A program made the translations under genes and the position numbers. From assembly GCA_944349855.1 (NCBI GenBank), contig CALVNS010000002.1, forward strand, positions 44,230-108,229: 64,000 nucleotides of DNA, written 5' to 3'. Origin of the DNA: an uncultured Eubacteriales bacterium. Lineage in GTDB: Bacteria; Bacillota; Clostridia; Christensenellales; Aristaeellaceae. Shown here one piece after another: positions 42,678-49,662 of the stretch (positions are counted from its first letter, which is position 1; each line of letters begins with the position of its first letter). The notes under the pieces were generated by a model. That model was not told where the DNA came from. It saw nothing but the letters and a program-made list of their open reading frames with translations, and searched no databases.

Positions 42678-42736
42678 GAGCCGCATTTGAAAGCGGACAG
42701 CCGCTCGCACCGGCTGTCCGCTTTCAAATGCGGCTC
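42678..42736. repeat. Perfect 26-bp inverted repeat at the island edge
   Basis: Arms 42678-42703 and 42711-42736 are exact reverse complements around a 7-base loop. It lies between convergent genes, at the junction with the AT-rich block. No T tract follows on either strand. It may be a strong transcription barrier or the relic of a mobile element end. Confidence 0.85.
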
Positions 42737-42767
42737 AAAGCGCCCATAGCGTCCCGGAAACCGGCGG

Positions 42768-43295
42768 CTATGCCCTCAAGCTCTTTCTAAACTGATAGAG
42801 TGCATCCTCCAGTGACCGATTCTGCTCATCGTGAGCCGTGAAGATCCCCATGTCCTCCAGGTGCAAATAGTTCAGGAAAGAATGCTGATATTCGTAAATG
42901 GCGCCATCGTACACATGATCGCTCCCGGACGTAAGCATAAGCGACGCCTTTTTCAGATGCTTGGGTTTATCCAGCGCATAGATGCGATTGATCGCACACT
43001 GGAGCTGGCCGGAAAAGCTGTGATGGTACACAGGCGAAGCCAGTACAATCATCTGCGCCTCATCAAGCAGTGGATACACTTCCTGCATATCATCCTGCTG
43101 AACGCACTGCCGCTCATGGCCGGAATGCTTCTCATGGCAGTATTCGCAGGCAAGACACCCGGCGATTTTCTTTTGACAGACATTCACCACATCCACCTGA
43201 TGACCATTTTCCTGCGCGCCTCTTGTAAAGGCCTCCACCATAGCCGCGGTATGCCCGCCCGTCCGGGGGCTGCCGTTTAAGACGAGTATCTTCAT
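42768..43295 (-). CDS. Flavodoxin-like NAD(P)H-dependent FMN reductase
   Basis: 175 residues with GGAGGATTGAGGA before the ATG. LVLNGSPRTGGHTAAM is the FMN phosphate loop; ASPVYHHSFSGQLQCAINRIY is the flavin contact. IAGCLACEYCHEKHSGHERQC is a Cys-rich segment, as in the iron-sulfur flavoprotein-like group (three to four Cys), possibly only redox active. Last gene of the leftward SDR operon. A role in redox stress or quinone reduction is inferred. Confidence 0.86.
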   Translation of the reverse strand: MKILVLNGSPRTGGHTAAMVEAFTRGAQENGHQVDVVNVCQKKIAGCLACEYCHEKHSGHERQCVQQDDMQEVYPLLDEAQMIVLASPVYHHSFSGQLQCAINRIYALDKPKHLKKASLMLTSGSDHVYDGAIYEYQHSFLNYLHLEDMGIFTAHDEQNRSLEDALYQFRKSLRA

Positions 43296-43298
43296 TCC

Positions 43299-43904
43299 TC
43301 AATCCTCCAGCGAAAAGGTGACGGTCACATCGCCGCTGCCCAAAGCTTCTTCCCAGCCAGCAAGATCGTCGATACGCCCCAATCGGGTATAGCTCCAGGA
43401 GTTAGCGCCGTAGAAGATAACAATCTGATCGCCCTGATACAGCACAATGTCCCCTGCCTGCGTGGTGGTTTGCTGGTTGCTGGCAGGGAGGCTTGTCCCC
43501 AGAGGGCCCACTTTTTCAAAGCCGCCATAGTCGCTCATCTGGATGGTGACGGGCCCCTGTTCCATCCTTTCCACCAGCGCATCCACCGCCTCGTTTTCCT
43601 CCAAAGTGGCGGTAAAGGTGCTGGCGCCCACCTGCACATTCATCTGCATTTTGTCTTCCTCCTCATGGGTCGTGCCTTCCATTGCCTGCGATTCGGACAT
43701 CGTGCCGGAAATCGACCCTTCCGGATCGATTGGGCCCGCTTCCGATCGCGAAGATGGCGCAGCTTTGGAAGAAGGTGTCGTTTCAACCTGGGCAGCAGAG
43801 CTGTTTCCCGCCTCGCCCTTCACCTGTTCACGGCCACTGCAGCCTGTCAACAGCACCGTCAAGGACAAAGCGGCCATCAGCGCCATGGATATTCCTCTTC
43901 GCAT
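43299..43904 (-). CDS. Cyclophilin-like-fold lipoprotein (1)
   Basis: 201 residues. Lipobox LTGC (cysteine 22) and a Ser/Thr/Ala-rich linker up to about residue 85. The C-terminal part TFTATLEENEAVDALVERMEQGPVTIQ..., then GDIVLYQGDQIVIFYGANSW and SYTRLGRID, is the cyclophilin-like domain (Cyclophil_like2), which lacks known isomerase residues. It would be anchored outside the membrane. A second member is encoded 1.8 kb upstream in the same operon. Function unknown; possibly binds a small ligand or peptide. Confidence 0.84.
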   Translation of the reverse strand: MRRGISMALMAALSLTVLLTGCSGREQVKGEAGNSSAAQVETTPSSKAAPSSRSEAGPIDPEGSISGTMSESQAMEGTTHEEEDKMQMNVQVGASTFTATLEENEAVDALVERMEQGPVTIQMSDYGGFEKVGPLGTSLPASNQQTTTQAGDIVLYQGDQIVIFYGANSWSYTRLGRIDDLAGWEEALGSGDVTVTFSLED

Positions 43905-43927
43905 GTGACACTTCCCTCTTTTCTAAT

Positions 43928-44536
43928 TTATAGCAATCGTCCCACCAAAACAATGATGCCGAAGGCGCACAGGATGCCGCCGAAAATCCGGTTCATGGTG
44001 CGAATCCGAAATCTGGCAGTCCTCCTCTTGATGCGCTGCGTTAAGACTGAAAGGACTCCCCACCAGAAATACGTTCCCAAGAACACTCCGCCCACCAGCA
44101 AAACGCCCTCCCTGCAGCCATGCACTTCCGAGATGCCGAAGTAAGAGAACGCAAAGAGAAAGGTTAGAATGGCCGCCGGGTTGGCGATCCCAATGGCAAA
44201 CGAGGTGAGAGCGAGTTTCGCAGCATCCACGGAATGTCCATCTGTCGAAATTTCCCCTTGCGGGTGAAACAGGGATTTCAGACCCACGATGAGAATCAGC
44301 ACGCCGCCCAAAGCCGCAATCGCGCCTTGAAAGCGAAGCAGAACATCCGAGATAAGCGTCAGGCCGAAGGCCCCAACACAGGCATAGGAACAATCCGCCA
44401 CAGAGGAACCCAGGCCCGTCAAGAGGCCGGCTTTCACGCCCAAGCTCCAAGTTCTTTGTACAGTCAGCGCGCCAACGGCCCCTACCGGCAGGCCAAATAG
44501 CAATCCGATCAGCATTCCTCGCAACAGATACGCCAT
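43928..44536 (-). CDS. LysE/RhtB-family exporter
   Basis: 202 residues with six hydrophobic helices. GMLIGLLFGLPVGAVGALTVQRT carries the PxGP-like N-terminal helix of the family, and IGIANPAAILTFLFAFSYFG the N-P-x-x-I motif in the middle. LysE-type proteins export amino acids or derivatives by proton exchange. CAGGAGGAAC precedes the ATG. The cargo may be linked to the amide hydrolase and SDR in this island, which is inference. Confidence 0.87.
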   Translation of the reverse strand: MAYLLRGMLIGLLFGLPVGAVGALTVQRTWSLGVKAGLLTGLGSSVADCSYACVGAFGLTLISDVLLRFQGAIAALGGVLILIVGLKSLFHPQGEISTDGHSVDAAKLALTSFAIGIANPAAILTFLFAFSYFGISEVHGCREGVLLVGGVFLGTYFWWGVLSVLTQRIKRRTARFRIRTMNRIFGGILCAFGIIVLVGRLL

Positions 44537-44582
44537 TTTGTTCCTCCTGACATGGGCAAGGGGGAAGGCCCCCCTGCTCTGC

Positions 44583-45455
44583 CTATGCGCACGCGCACAC
44601 GGTTTGGGCCTCCTGGCTTTTTACCTGCACGGTTCCCGTTCCTTCCTGGATATCCCGGATGATCTCGCCAACCTCCGGCACGATGATATGGCTGCCTGGC
44701 AGAGGATTTTTGATGCTGAGCACCGGCGTTGTAATCCTCGCCTCCACCTTGCTGCGCTCAAAGGCCAAATCGCATTCGATCATCTCGCAATCCACAAGCT
44801 TTAATCCCTTGCAGTAGCACAGGGGCTGCGTCCCGACAATCTTGCAATGTTCAAACGTGACATTCTCGCAGTACCAGGCCAGATACTCGCCTTTTACAAC
44901 GCTGTTGCGAACAGTGACGTTTTTGGCATGCCAGAAGGCATCCTTGGTGTCAAAGGTGCAGTTTTCAAACACAGAATCTTCAATGTACTGAAAAGAATAC
45001 TTCCCCTTCATGCGCACATCTGTAAAGTGCAGGCCAGAAGAGCGCATCATGAAGTATTCGCTCTCGACGTCGCAATCCTCCATTTCCACATTGCGGACGG
45101 ACCAGCCAAACTCCGGAGAGACCACGTCGCAGCCCGTCATCTTGACATCAGCACATTCCCGCAGGGCCTTGATGCCATGCAGTTGGGTGTTTTCAATGAC
45201 AATATGGTCGGAATACCACAGCGCTGCCCGGCAAAGTTCGGTCATCCGTGAATCTCGGATGGCAAGGCCGTGATCGTGCCAGAAGGGGTATCGCAGGTTC
45301 AAAAAGCAGTGCTCCACCTGCACATCTTTACATTCTTTTAAAGCGCTTTCGCCATCGGCCGGGCCGTCAAAGAAGCAATTTTTTACCAAAATATCGTCGC
45401 TGCCATAAAGGGCGCGCTCCGCATCAAAGGTCTGATCGTGAATGATCCTCATCAT
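44583..45455 (-). CDS. DUF3737-family beta-helix protein
   Basis: 290 residues from MMRIIHDQTFDAERALYG. An ATG six codons upstream is rejected because its codons contain the GGGAGG ribosome site. Repeated rungs such as VKNCFFDG, VEHCFLNLRYPFW, VKMTGCDVVSPEFGW, VFENCTFDTKDAFWH and VTFEHCKIVGTQPLC show a right-handed parallel beta-helix. DUF3737 has no known activity; the fold suggests carbohydrate or surface binding. Cytoplasmic, no signal. Confidence 0.88.
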   Translation of the reverse strand: MMRIIHDQTFDAERALYGSDDILVKNCFFDGPADGESALKECKDVQVEHCFLNLRYPFWHDHGLAIRDSRMTELCRAALWYSDHIVIENTQLHGIKALRECADVKMTGCDVVSPEFGWSVRNVEMEDCDVESEYFMMRSSGLHFTDVRMKGKYSFQYIEDSVFENCTFDTKDAFWHAKNVTVRNSVVKGEYLAWYCENVTFEHCKIVGTQPLCYCKGLKLVDCEMIECDLAFERSKVEARITTPVLSIKNPLPGSHIIVPEVGEIIRDIQEGTGTVQVKSQEAQTVCACA

Positions 45456-45469
45456 GAAAACCTCCCGTT

Positions 45470-45742
45470 TCATCCATTTTGATTGTGCATTTGCTTGTGC
45501 ATTTGATAGAGAAGATAATCCAGACAGTCGATTCGTCTTTCATCCCTATGCAGCGTTTCTAACAAATGCCTCCTGTGGTCGGCAAGAAGCCGGATCTGCT
45601 GTTCTGCATCGTCTGTGTCCTCAAGGGCCATGAACTTTTCCACCATTTCATCTGTGCACCCGGCGTCCCTGAGATTCTGTAAAACGGTATAGGCATAAGG
45701 ATTGCCGGGGCTTTCCCGCATGGCCGTGCTGTATTTCCGCAT
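45470..45742 (-). CDS. Small helical protein, unknown function
   Basis: 90 residues starting MRKYSTAMRESPGNPYAYTV. Charged and all-helical in appearance: TVLQNLRDAGCTDEMVEKFMAL, then LLADHRRHLLETLHRDERRIDCLDYLLYQ, which looks like a coiled-coil hairpin. It starts two bases after the preceding stop and reaches to within 15 bases of the next gene, so it is part of the operon. The helical end resembles the C-terminal part of MerR regulators without their DNA-binding domain. No function assigned. Confidence 0.72.
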   Translation of the reverse strand: MRKYSTAMRESPGNPYAYTVLQNLRDAGCTDEMVEKFMALEDTDDAEQQIRLLADHRRHLLETLHRDERRIDCLDYLLYQMHKQMHNQNG

Positions 45743-45744
45743 TT

Positions 45745-46335
45745 TTATTCCCCATCACTGATAACCACAATCTGATTGCCCCAGCCTTCCAGGACCGGGT
45801 TGTTCTCCACGGCATCCACAAATTCTGCTGTGGCATCGAATGTCCCAATCAGGGTATACGCTTCATTGATCTGGGCGTCGTGATAGTAAAGCACAATGCG
45901 GTTGGGGTCGGAGTAGAATACATCGCCCGCATGCGCTTGGGTCACCGTCTCACTGTTGTCGGGGATCTCATACCGGCTGGGAATATCGTAATACTCCATG
46001 ACATCGGACTCATCATAGCTATATACGGGCAACCGCCAATCCGTAGTGCCTACATAGCCTGCAATGACTGCCGCAGTACTGTTGTCCTCCAAACGCATGA
46101 CAAAGGGATCTCCGCCATCGCCAAACTGGACCGTCAATTCCGCAGCGCTCGCACTCGGCGTATCCCCGCCCTGGGCTTCTGCGGGCGAACCGGTCGCCGT
46201 CGCCTGAGGGGAAGGAACGCGATTGCCCTGCTCCTCAGGGCTCGAAGCGGACGAACCGGAATCGCCGCCGCACCCTGTCAGCGCCATACTGCATGCCAGC
46301 AACATGCCTTCCATAACTGCAAACTGTTTCTTCAT
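45745..46335 (-). CDS. Cyclophilin-like-fold lipoprotein (2)
   Basis: 196 residues. Signal peptide with lipobox LTGC (cysteine 22), a Gly/Ser/Ala/Pro linker to about residue 62, then VQFGDGGDPFVMRLEDNSTAAVIAG..., GDVFYSDPNRIVLYYHDAQ and YTLIGTFDATAEF. The strand order matches the other cyclophilin-like lipoprotein in this operon, although identity is low. It lies 38 bases after the SDR. Two divergent copies in one operon suggest distinct ligands or a complex. Confidence 0.82.
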   Translation of the reverse strand: MKKQFAVMEGMLLACSMALTGCGGDSGSSASSPEEQGNRVPSPQATATGSPAEAQGGDTPSASAAELTVQFGDGGDPFVMRLEDNSTAAVIAGYVGTTDWRLPVYSYDESDVMEYYDIPSRYEIPDNSETVTQAHAGDVFYSDPNRIVLYYHDAQINEAYTLIGTFDATAEFVDAVENNPVLEGWGNQIVVISDGE

Positions 46336-46373
46336 ACCGTTTCAACTCCTGATGGATTGTTTCTCCCCACTGC

Positions 46374-47144
46374 TTATAGGAACGCCCCATTGCACACCTG
46401 CAGTACCTGCCCCTTCACATGTCGGCCCATCTTGCTGGCCAGATACAGGCAGGCATACGCCTGATCCATGGGGTCGCATTCCGGGCCGGGGAAGTAGACG
46501 AAATGGCCGCTGTACTGAAGCATTTTGGCCCCGCCGGGCTGTTCCCCCGCCTTATTGGCCAGGTGCGCCGGCGTCACCGTAGCGCCGGGCGCCACCGCAT
46601 TGCAGCGGATGTTGGTATCAATCAGCCGCATGGCCACATTCTTGGTCAGCGTGTTCAAGGCTCCTTTGGTGGAGGTGTAGGTTGCGCCGCAGAAGGGACG
46701 TACGCCGTTGACGGAAGAAACGTTGATGATCACCCCATCGTTTTTGGGCAAGAAAATCTTCAGCGCCTCCCGGATATACCGCATGGGCCCGCCCAGATTT
46801 GTGTCCATCACATACATCATCCATTCGTCATCGGTTTCATCGATCATTTTCTGCTCTCCAATGCCGGCATTGTTGATGAGGATGTCCACATCACCAAATT
46901 CTTTCAGGGCGGTCTCAAACACCCGCTTGGTATCCTCGGTGGAGCAGACGTCAGCCACCACGCCCACGGCCCTTCCACCCTTTTGACGAATGCCCGCTAC
47001 CACGGCATCCAGCTTTTCCTTCCCGCGGGCGGTCACCACCACTGCCGCGCCCTCCTCGGCAAACAGCTCCGCCATCGTCTGGCCCATGCCGTAGCTGGCT
47101 CCGGTGATGATTGCGACTTTATCTTTAAGCATTTGCTTTTCCAT
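46374..47144 (-). CDS. Short-chain dehydrogenase/reductase
   Basis: 256 residues. TGASYGMGQ (14-22) is the NAD(P) loop and NNAG starts at residue 91. The catalytic set is S143/S144, Y156 and K160 in YTSTKGAL. ARGKEK after the second strand suggests NADP preference. Classical SDR; the substrate is unknown. First gene of the seven-gene leftward operon, with its own promoter carrying the same 15-base box as the amide hydrolase promoter. AAAAGGGG precedes the ATG. Confidence 0.9.
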   Translation of the reverse strand: MEKQMLKDKVAIITGASYGMGQTMAELFAEEGAAVVVTARGKEKLDAVVAGIRQKGGRAVGVVADVCSTEDTKRVFETALKEFGDVDILINNAGIGEQKMIDETDDEWMMYVMDTNLGGPMRYIREALKIFLPKNDGVIINVSSVNGVRPFCGATYTSTKGALNTLTKNVAMRLIDTNIRCNAVAPGATVTPAHLANKAGEQPGGAKMLQYSGHFVYFPGPECDPMDQAYACLYLASKMGRHVKGQVLQVCNGAFL

Positions 47145-47190
47145 CGAGCAGGCCCCTTTTCCTTATTTTCGTATTTCTCCTTGCGCCTAT

Positions 47191-47219
47191 AGTTTAGTCC
47201 CGGCACGATTAAATATCAA
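47191..47219 (-). promoter_or_regulatory. Promoter of the SDR operon
   Basis: Read leftward: TTGATA, 17-base spacer, TAAACT. The -35 lies inside the putative LysR box. Confidence 0.65.
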
Positions 47220-47227
47220 ATACTTAT
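47213..47227. promoter_or_regulatory. Putative LysR box, copy 1
   Basis: ATATCAAATACTTAT (leftward ATAAGTATTTGATAT), a T-N11-A element overlapping the SDR -35. One mismatch to copy 2 at 48449. Confidence 0.6.
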
Positions 47228-47249
47228 AGTGCATTGCGATTGCTCCTTT

Positions 47250-48389
47250 CTATCGGGATTTCAATCGAAATGTGTAGCCCCGATTGTAATTTTCCCGGTG
47301 ATAATATCGGACTTCACCGGCAGACAGGTTCATGACGGCGCTCCACTCGGTGGACTCAAATTCTCCAAACTGATCCTTGCTGACGCTGTCCAGGGCATTG
47401 CGAACATCTTCCATGGTCATCCGGGGGGTTGCCTCCAGCCGGTGCATCAGCATGTCATACCGCTCATGGGATTGCGCGGTTCCAATGCCCTGTTTTTCGC
47501 CTGCCGCCAGATAGAAGTTCGTCAATACCGGCGTTTCGATGACGATCATGTCATTGTCCACATATTCCACCGCCACACTGCGGCCGGTGGAATCCGCTAT
47601 GGCGAAATGGACCATCATGCCCATAGAACCGTGGAGATCATATTGCCCCAGCAGCTCCAACGCCTCGTCAACGCTCGCGGCCTTGTCCAGCAACAGGCGG
47701 ATTGCCGTTGTCGTGGTGATATCCGGCCGGTCCGTATCCTGCTCGATGGCGGCGTTATCCTGAATCATATTGACAGATACCGCCAAGCCGGCTTCATTCA
47801 TCCCATCCAAGGGGGCATAGAGGGCGGCGAGCGTTTTGATCTCATCCGAATTCAAGGCCGCGCTCATCATCCCGACGCCCACATTCTGCGTGATGAAATC
47901 CATATTTACAGTGGAAAGCGAGGCGTACCCCTCTTCAGGATGGGACTCCACAATCATGGCTTCACAGTTCTGCCAATCAAAATTGCGGCCAAACAGCGCA
48001 TCCCCTTCCGGGGTTCGCACTGCGATGGTGCTGCACCCGAACGCGCCAGTCAGCCAATCGTCCAAATTGAAATCGGAAAGCAGGCTGCTCGCCAGATACT
48101 CGATAACCTCCCCATCGGAAGAAGCGCCGCCCTTTGCAAGGAATGCGTCAAAGCCATAGTCTCCGTCATGCCGGACGGTCAAAAGGCCGTCCTCCAATTC
48201 GACGATCTCCGCAGTGGGGGAAACCAGGTTGCCCTCTTCCGCTTCAGACAGGGCCCTGTCCGTTTCATGCTTTTCCAGGTTCTGCATTTGGTCCTCCGTC
48301 CTGCCCGCACATCCGGACAGCAGCATTGTGAGCCCCAGCGCAAGGGAAAGGCAGCGCATTCCGCTTTTGAGGGCGCGTCTATGGCTCAT
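47250..48389 (-). CDS. Ntn-type linear amide C-N hydrolase lipoprotein
   Basis: 379 residues. Signal peptide with lipobox LSGC, so anchored outside. The core GAFGCSTIAVRTPEGDALFG, then GRNFDW, is the choloylglycine hydrolase/acid ceramidase-like superfamily; C119 would become the N-terminal nucleophile after self-cleavage, a position like that of penicillin acyltransferase precursors. It may hydrolyse bile amides, acyl-amino acids or acyl-homoserine lactones; none is proven. GGAGGG precedes the ATG. Monocistronic, divergent from lysR and bearing its box. Confidence 0.84.
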   Translation of the reverse strand: MSHRRALKSGMRCLSLALGLTMLLSGCAGRTEDQMQNLEKHETDRALSEAEEGNLVSPTAEIVELEDGLLTVRHDGDYGFDAFLAKGGASSDGEVIEYLASSLLSDFNLDDWLTGAFGCSTIAVRTPEGDALFGRNFDWQNCEAMIVESHPEEGYASLSTVNMDFITQNVGVGMMSAALNSDEIKTLAALYAPLDGMNEAGLAVSVNMIQDNAAIEQDTDRPDITTTTAIRLLLDKAASVDEALELLGQYDLHGSMGMMVHFAIADSTGRSVAVEYVDNDMIVIETPVLTNFYLAAGEKQGIGTAQSHERYDMLMHRLEATPRMTMEDVRNALDSVSKDQFGEFESTEWSAVMNLSAGEVRYYHRENYNRGYTFRLKSR

Positions 48390-48426
48390 TGGGGAGCCCT
48401 CCTCACACCTTCATTTTTATGTTCTC

Positions 48427-48455
48427 AGTATATTCCCTCGAAGATTTTATATCAA
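48427..48455 (-). promoter_or_regulatory. Promoter of the amide hydrolase gene
   Basis: Read leftward: TTGATA, 17-base spacer, TATACT. The -35 is covered by the LysR box. Confidence 0.75.
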
Positions 48456-48463
48456 ATACCTAT
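48449..48463. promoter_or_regulatory. Putative LysR box, copy 2
   Basis: ATATCAAATACCTAT (leftward ATAGGTATTTGATAT), T-N11-A type, in the lysR-hydrolase intergenic region. Confidence 0.62.
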
Positions 48464-48482
48464 TCATTATCATTTTGCATAA

Positions 48483-48511
48483 TTGACTTTTATATAATTC
48501 CCCTCTATACT
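48483..48511 (+). promoter_or_regulatory. Promoter of lysR
   Basis: TTGACT, 17-base spacer, TATACT: near-consensus. Confidence 0.78.
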
Positions 48512-48531
48512 GATGGCGGGAGGCGATCCGA

Positions 48532-49425
48532 ATGGAACTGCGCTTGTTGGAGTACTTTCTGGCCGTTGCACGGGAACAGAATATTACCGCAGCAGCAGAA
48601 TCGCTGCATATCTCTCAGCCCGCCCTGTCCACACAGCTCAAAAACATGGAGGATGAATTGGGAAAACAGCTTCTCATCCGGGGCGTGAAGGGCTCACGCA
48701 AAGTCATCCTGACGGAAGAGGGGATGATTCTGCGTAAACGCGCAGAAGAAATTCTTTCGCTCATGCGCCGTACAGAAGAAGAGATCGCCGACTCGAATGA
48801 AACCATTGCAGGAAATGTATTCATCGGCACAGGCGAGACGGAAATAGTCCGTCTGTTTGCCAAAGTTGCAAAAAAGTTACAGGAGAAGTATCCGGATATT
48901 CGGTACAACATCTCCAGCGGCAATGCGGAGCACGTATTGGAGTATCTGGATAAGGGGCTTATTGATTTTGGCCTGCTCTTTACGGAGATTGACCCCAAAA
49001 AATATGAAGCAATTCCGGTTCCCGTCAAAGACACTTGGGGCGTGCTCATGCGTAAGGATTCTCCCCTGGCCGAAAAGGAAACGGTCTGTCCGGCGGATCT
49101 GTGGGATAAACCCCTCATTGTTTCCCACCAGAAGGGGGATGACCTCTACTTAGGGCGCTGGCTGCAGCGGGAGGAATCGGATCTGCATATTGTGGCCACC
49201 TATAACCTTATTTTCAATGCTTCTCTATTGGTAGAGGAGGGATTGGGGTATGCGCTGTGCTTTGACAAGCTCATCAATACACACGGAAGCGATCTTTGCT
49301 TTCGTCCGCTTTCCCCCCAGTTAGAGGCGCGCGGTCTCATCGTATGGAAAAAATATCAGGTCTTCTCCAGAGCAGCAGAACAGTTTTTAAGACAGATTCA
49401 AAGGGAATTTAGGGTTGACCTGTAA
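48532..49425 (+). CDS. LysR-family transcriptional regulator
   Basis: 297 residues with GGGAGG upstream. The N-terminal MELRLLEYFLAVAREQNITA, then AAESLHISQPALSTQLKNMEDELGKQLL, is the LysR helix-turn-helix, followed by the periplasmic-binding-protein-like effector domain (residues 90-295). It diverges from the amide hydrolase, and the shared box overlaps the hydrolase and SDR promoters, so both transcripts are probably its targets. Codon use is AT-richer than the rest of the window, as for the whole island. Confidence 0.92.
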   Translation: MELRLLEYFLAVAREQNITAAAESLHISQPALSTQLKNMEDELGKQLLIRGVKGSRKVILTEEGMILRKRAEEILSLMRRTEEEIADSNETIAGNVFIGTGETEIVRLFAKVAKKLQEKYPDIRYNISSGNAEHVLEYLDKGLIDFGLLFTEIDPKKYEAIPVPVKDTWGVLMRKDSPLAEKETVCPADLWDKPLIVSHQKGDDLYLGRWLQREESDLHIVATYNLIFNASLLVEEGLGYALCFDKLINTHGSDLCFRPLSPQLEARGLIVWKKYQVFSRAAEQFLRQIQREFRVDL

Positions 49426-49449
49426 GCCACGATCGACTGGATGGACAAA

Positions 49450-49496
49450 GCAGGCAGCGGAAACGGGAGATGCCCTGCCCCGTTTGCGCTGCCTGC
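49450..49496 (+). terminator. Stem-loop after lysR
   Basis: Eighteen-base arms (one mismatch) around an 11-base loop; no T tract. It marks the right end of the AT-rich block. Confidence 0.55.
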
Positions 49497-49594
49497 AAAG
49501 GCCAATATATTGTGTTTGCCTCTTCGCCGGCTAAGGTAAGATTGGACCCGTCAGGGTCGCCCTGCAAGGTGTAGGCAACTCCTGCGGTTCCCCC

Positions 49595-49636
49595 AAAAAA
49601 CAGGGGAGACGGCTTCCTTACGAAGCGTCTCCCCTG
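49595..49636 (-). terminator. Terminator of sulfatase 1
   Basis: Read leftward: CAGGGGAGACG-type stem with one bulged base, then a run of six T residues. Confidence 0.82.
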
Positions 49637-49662
49637 CGCCCTTTTGGGGCCCTGAATATGGA

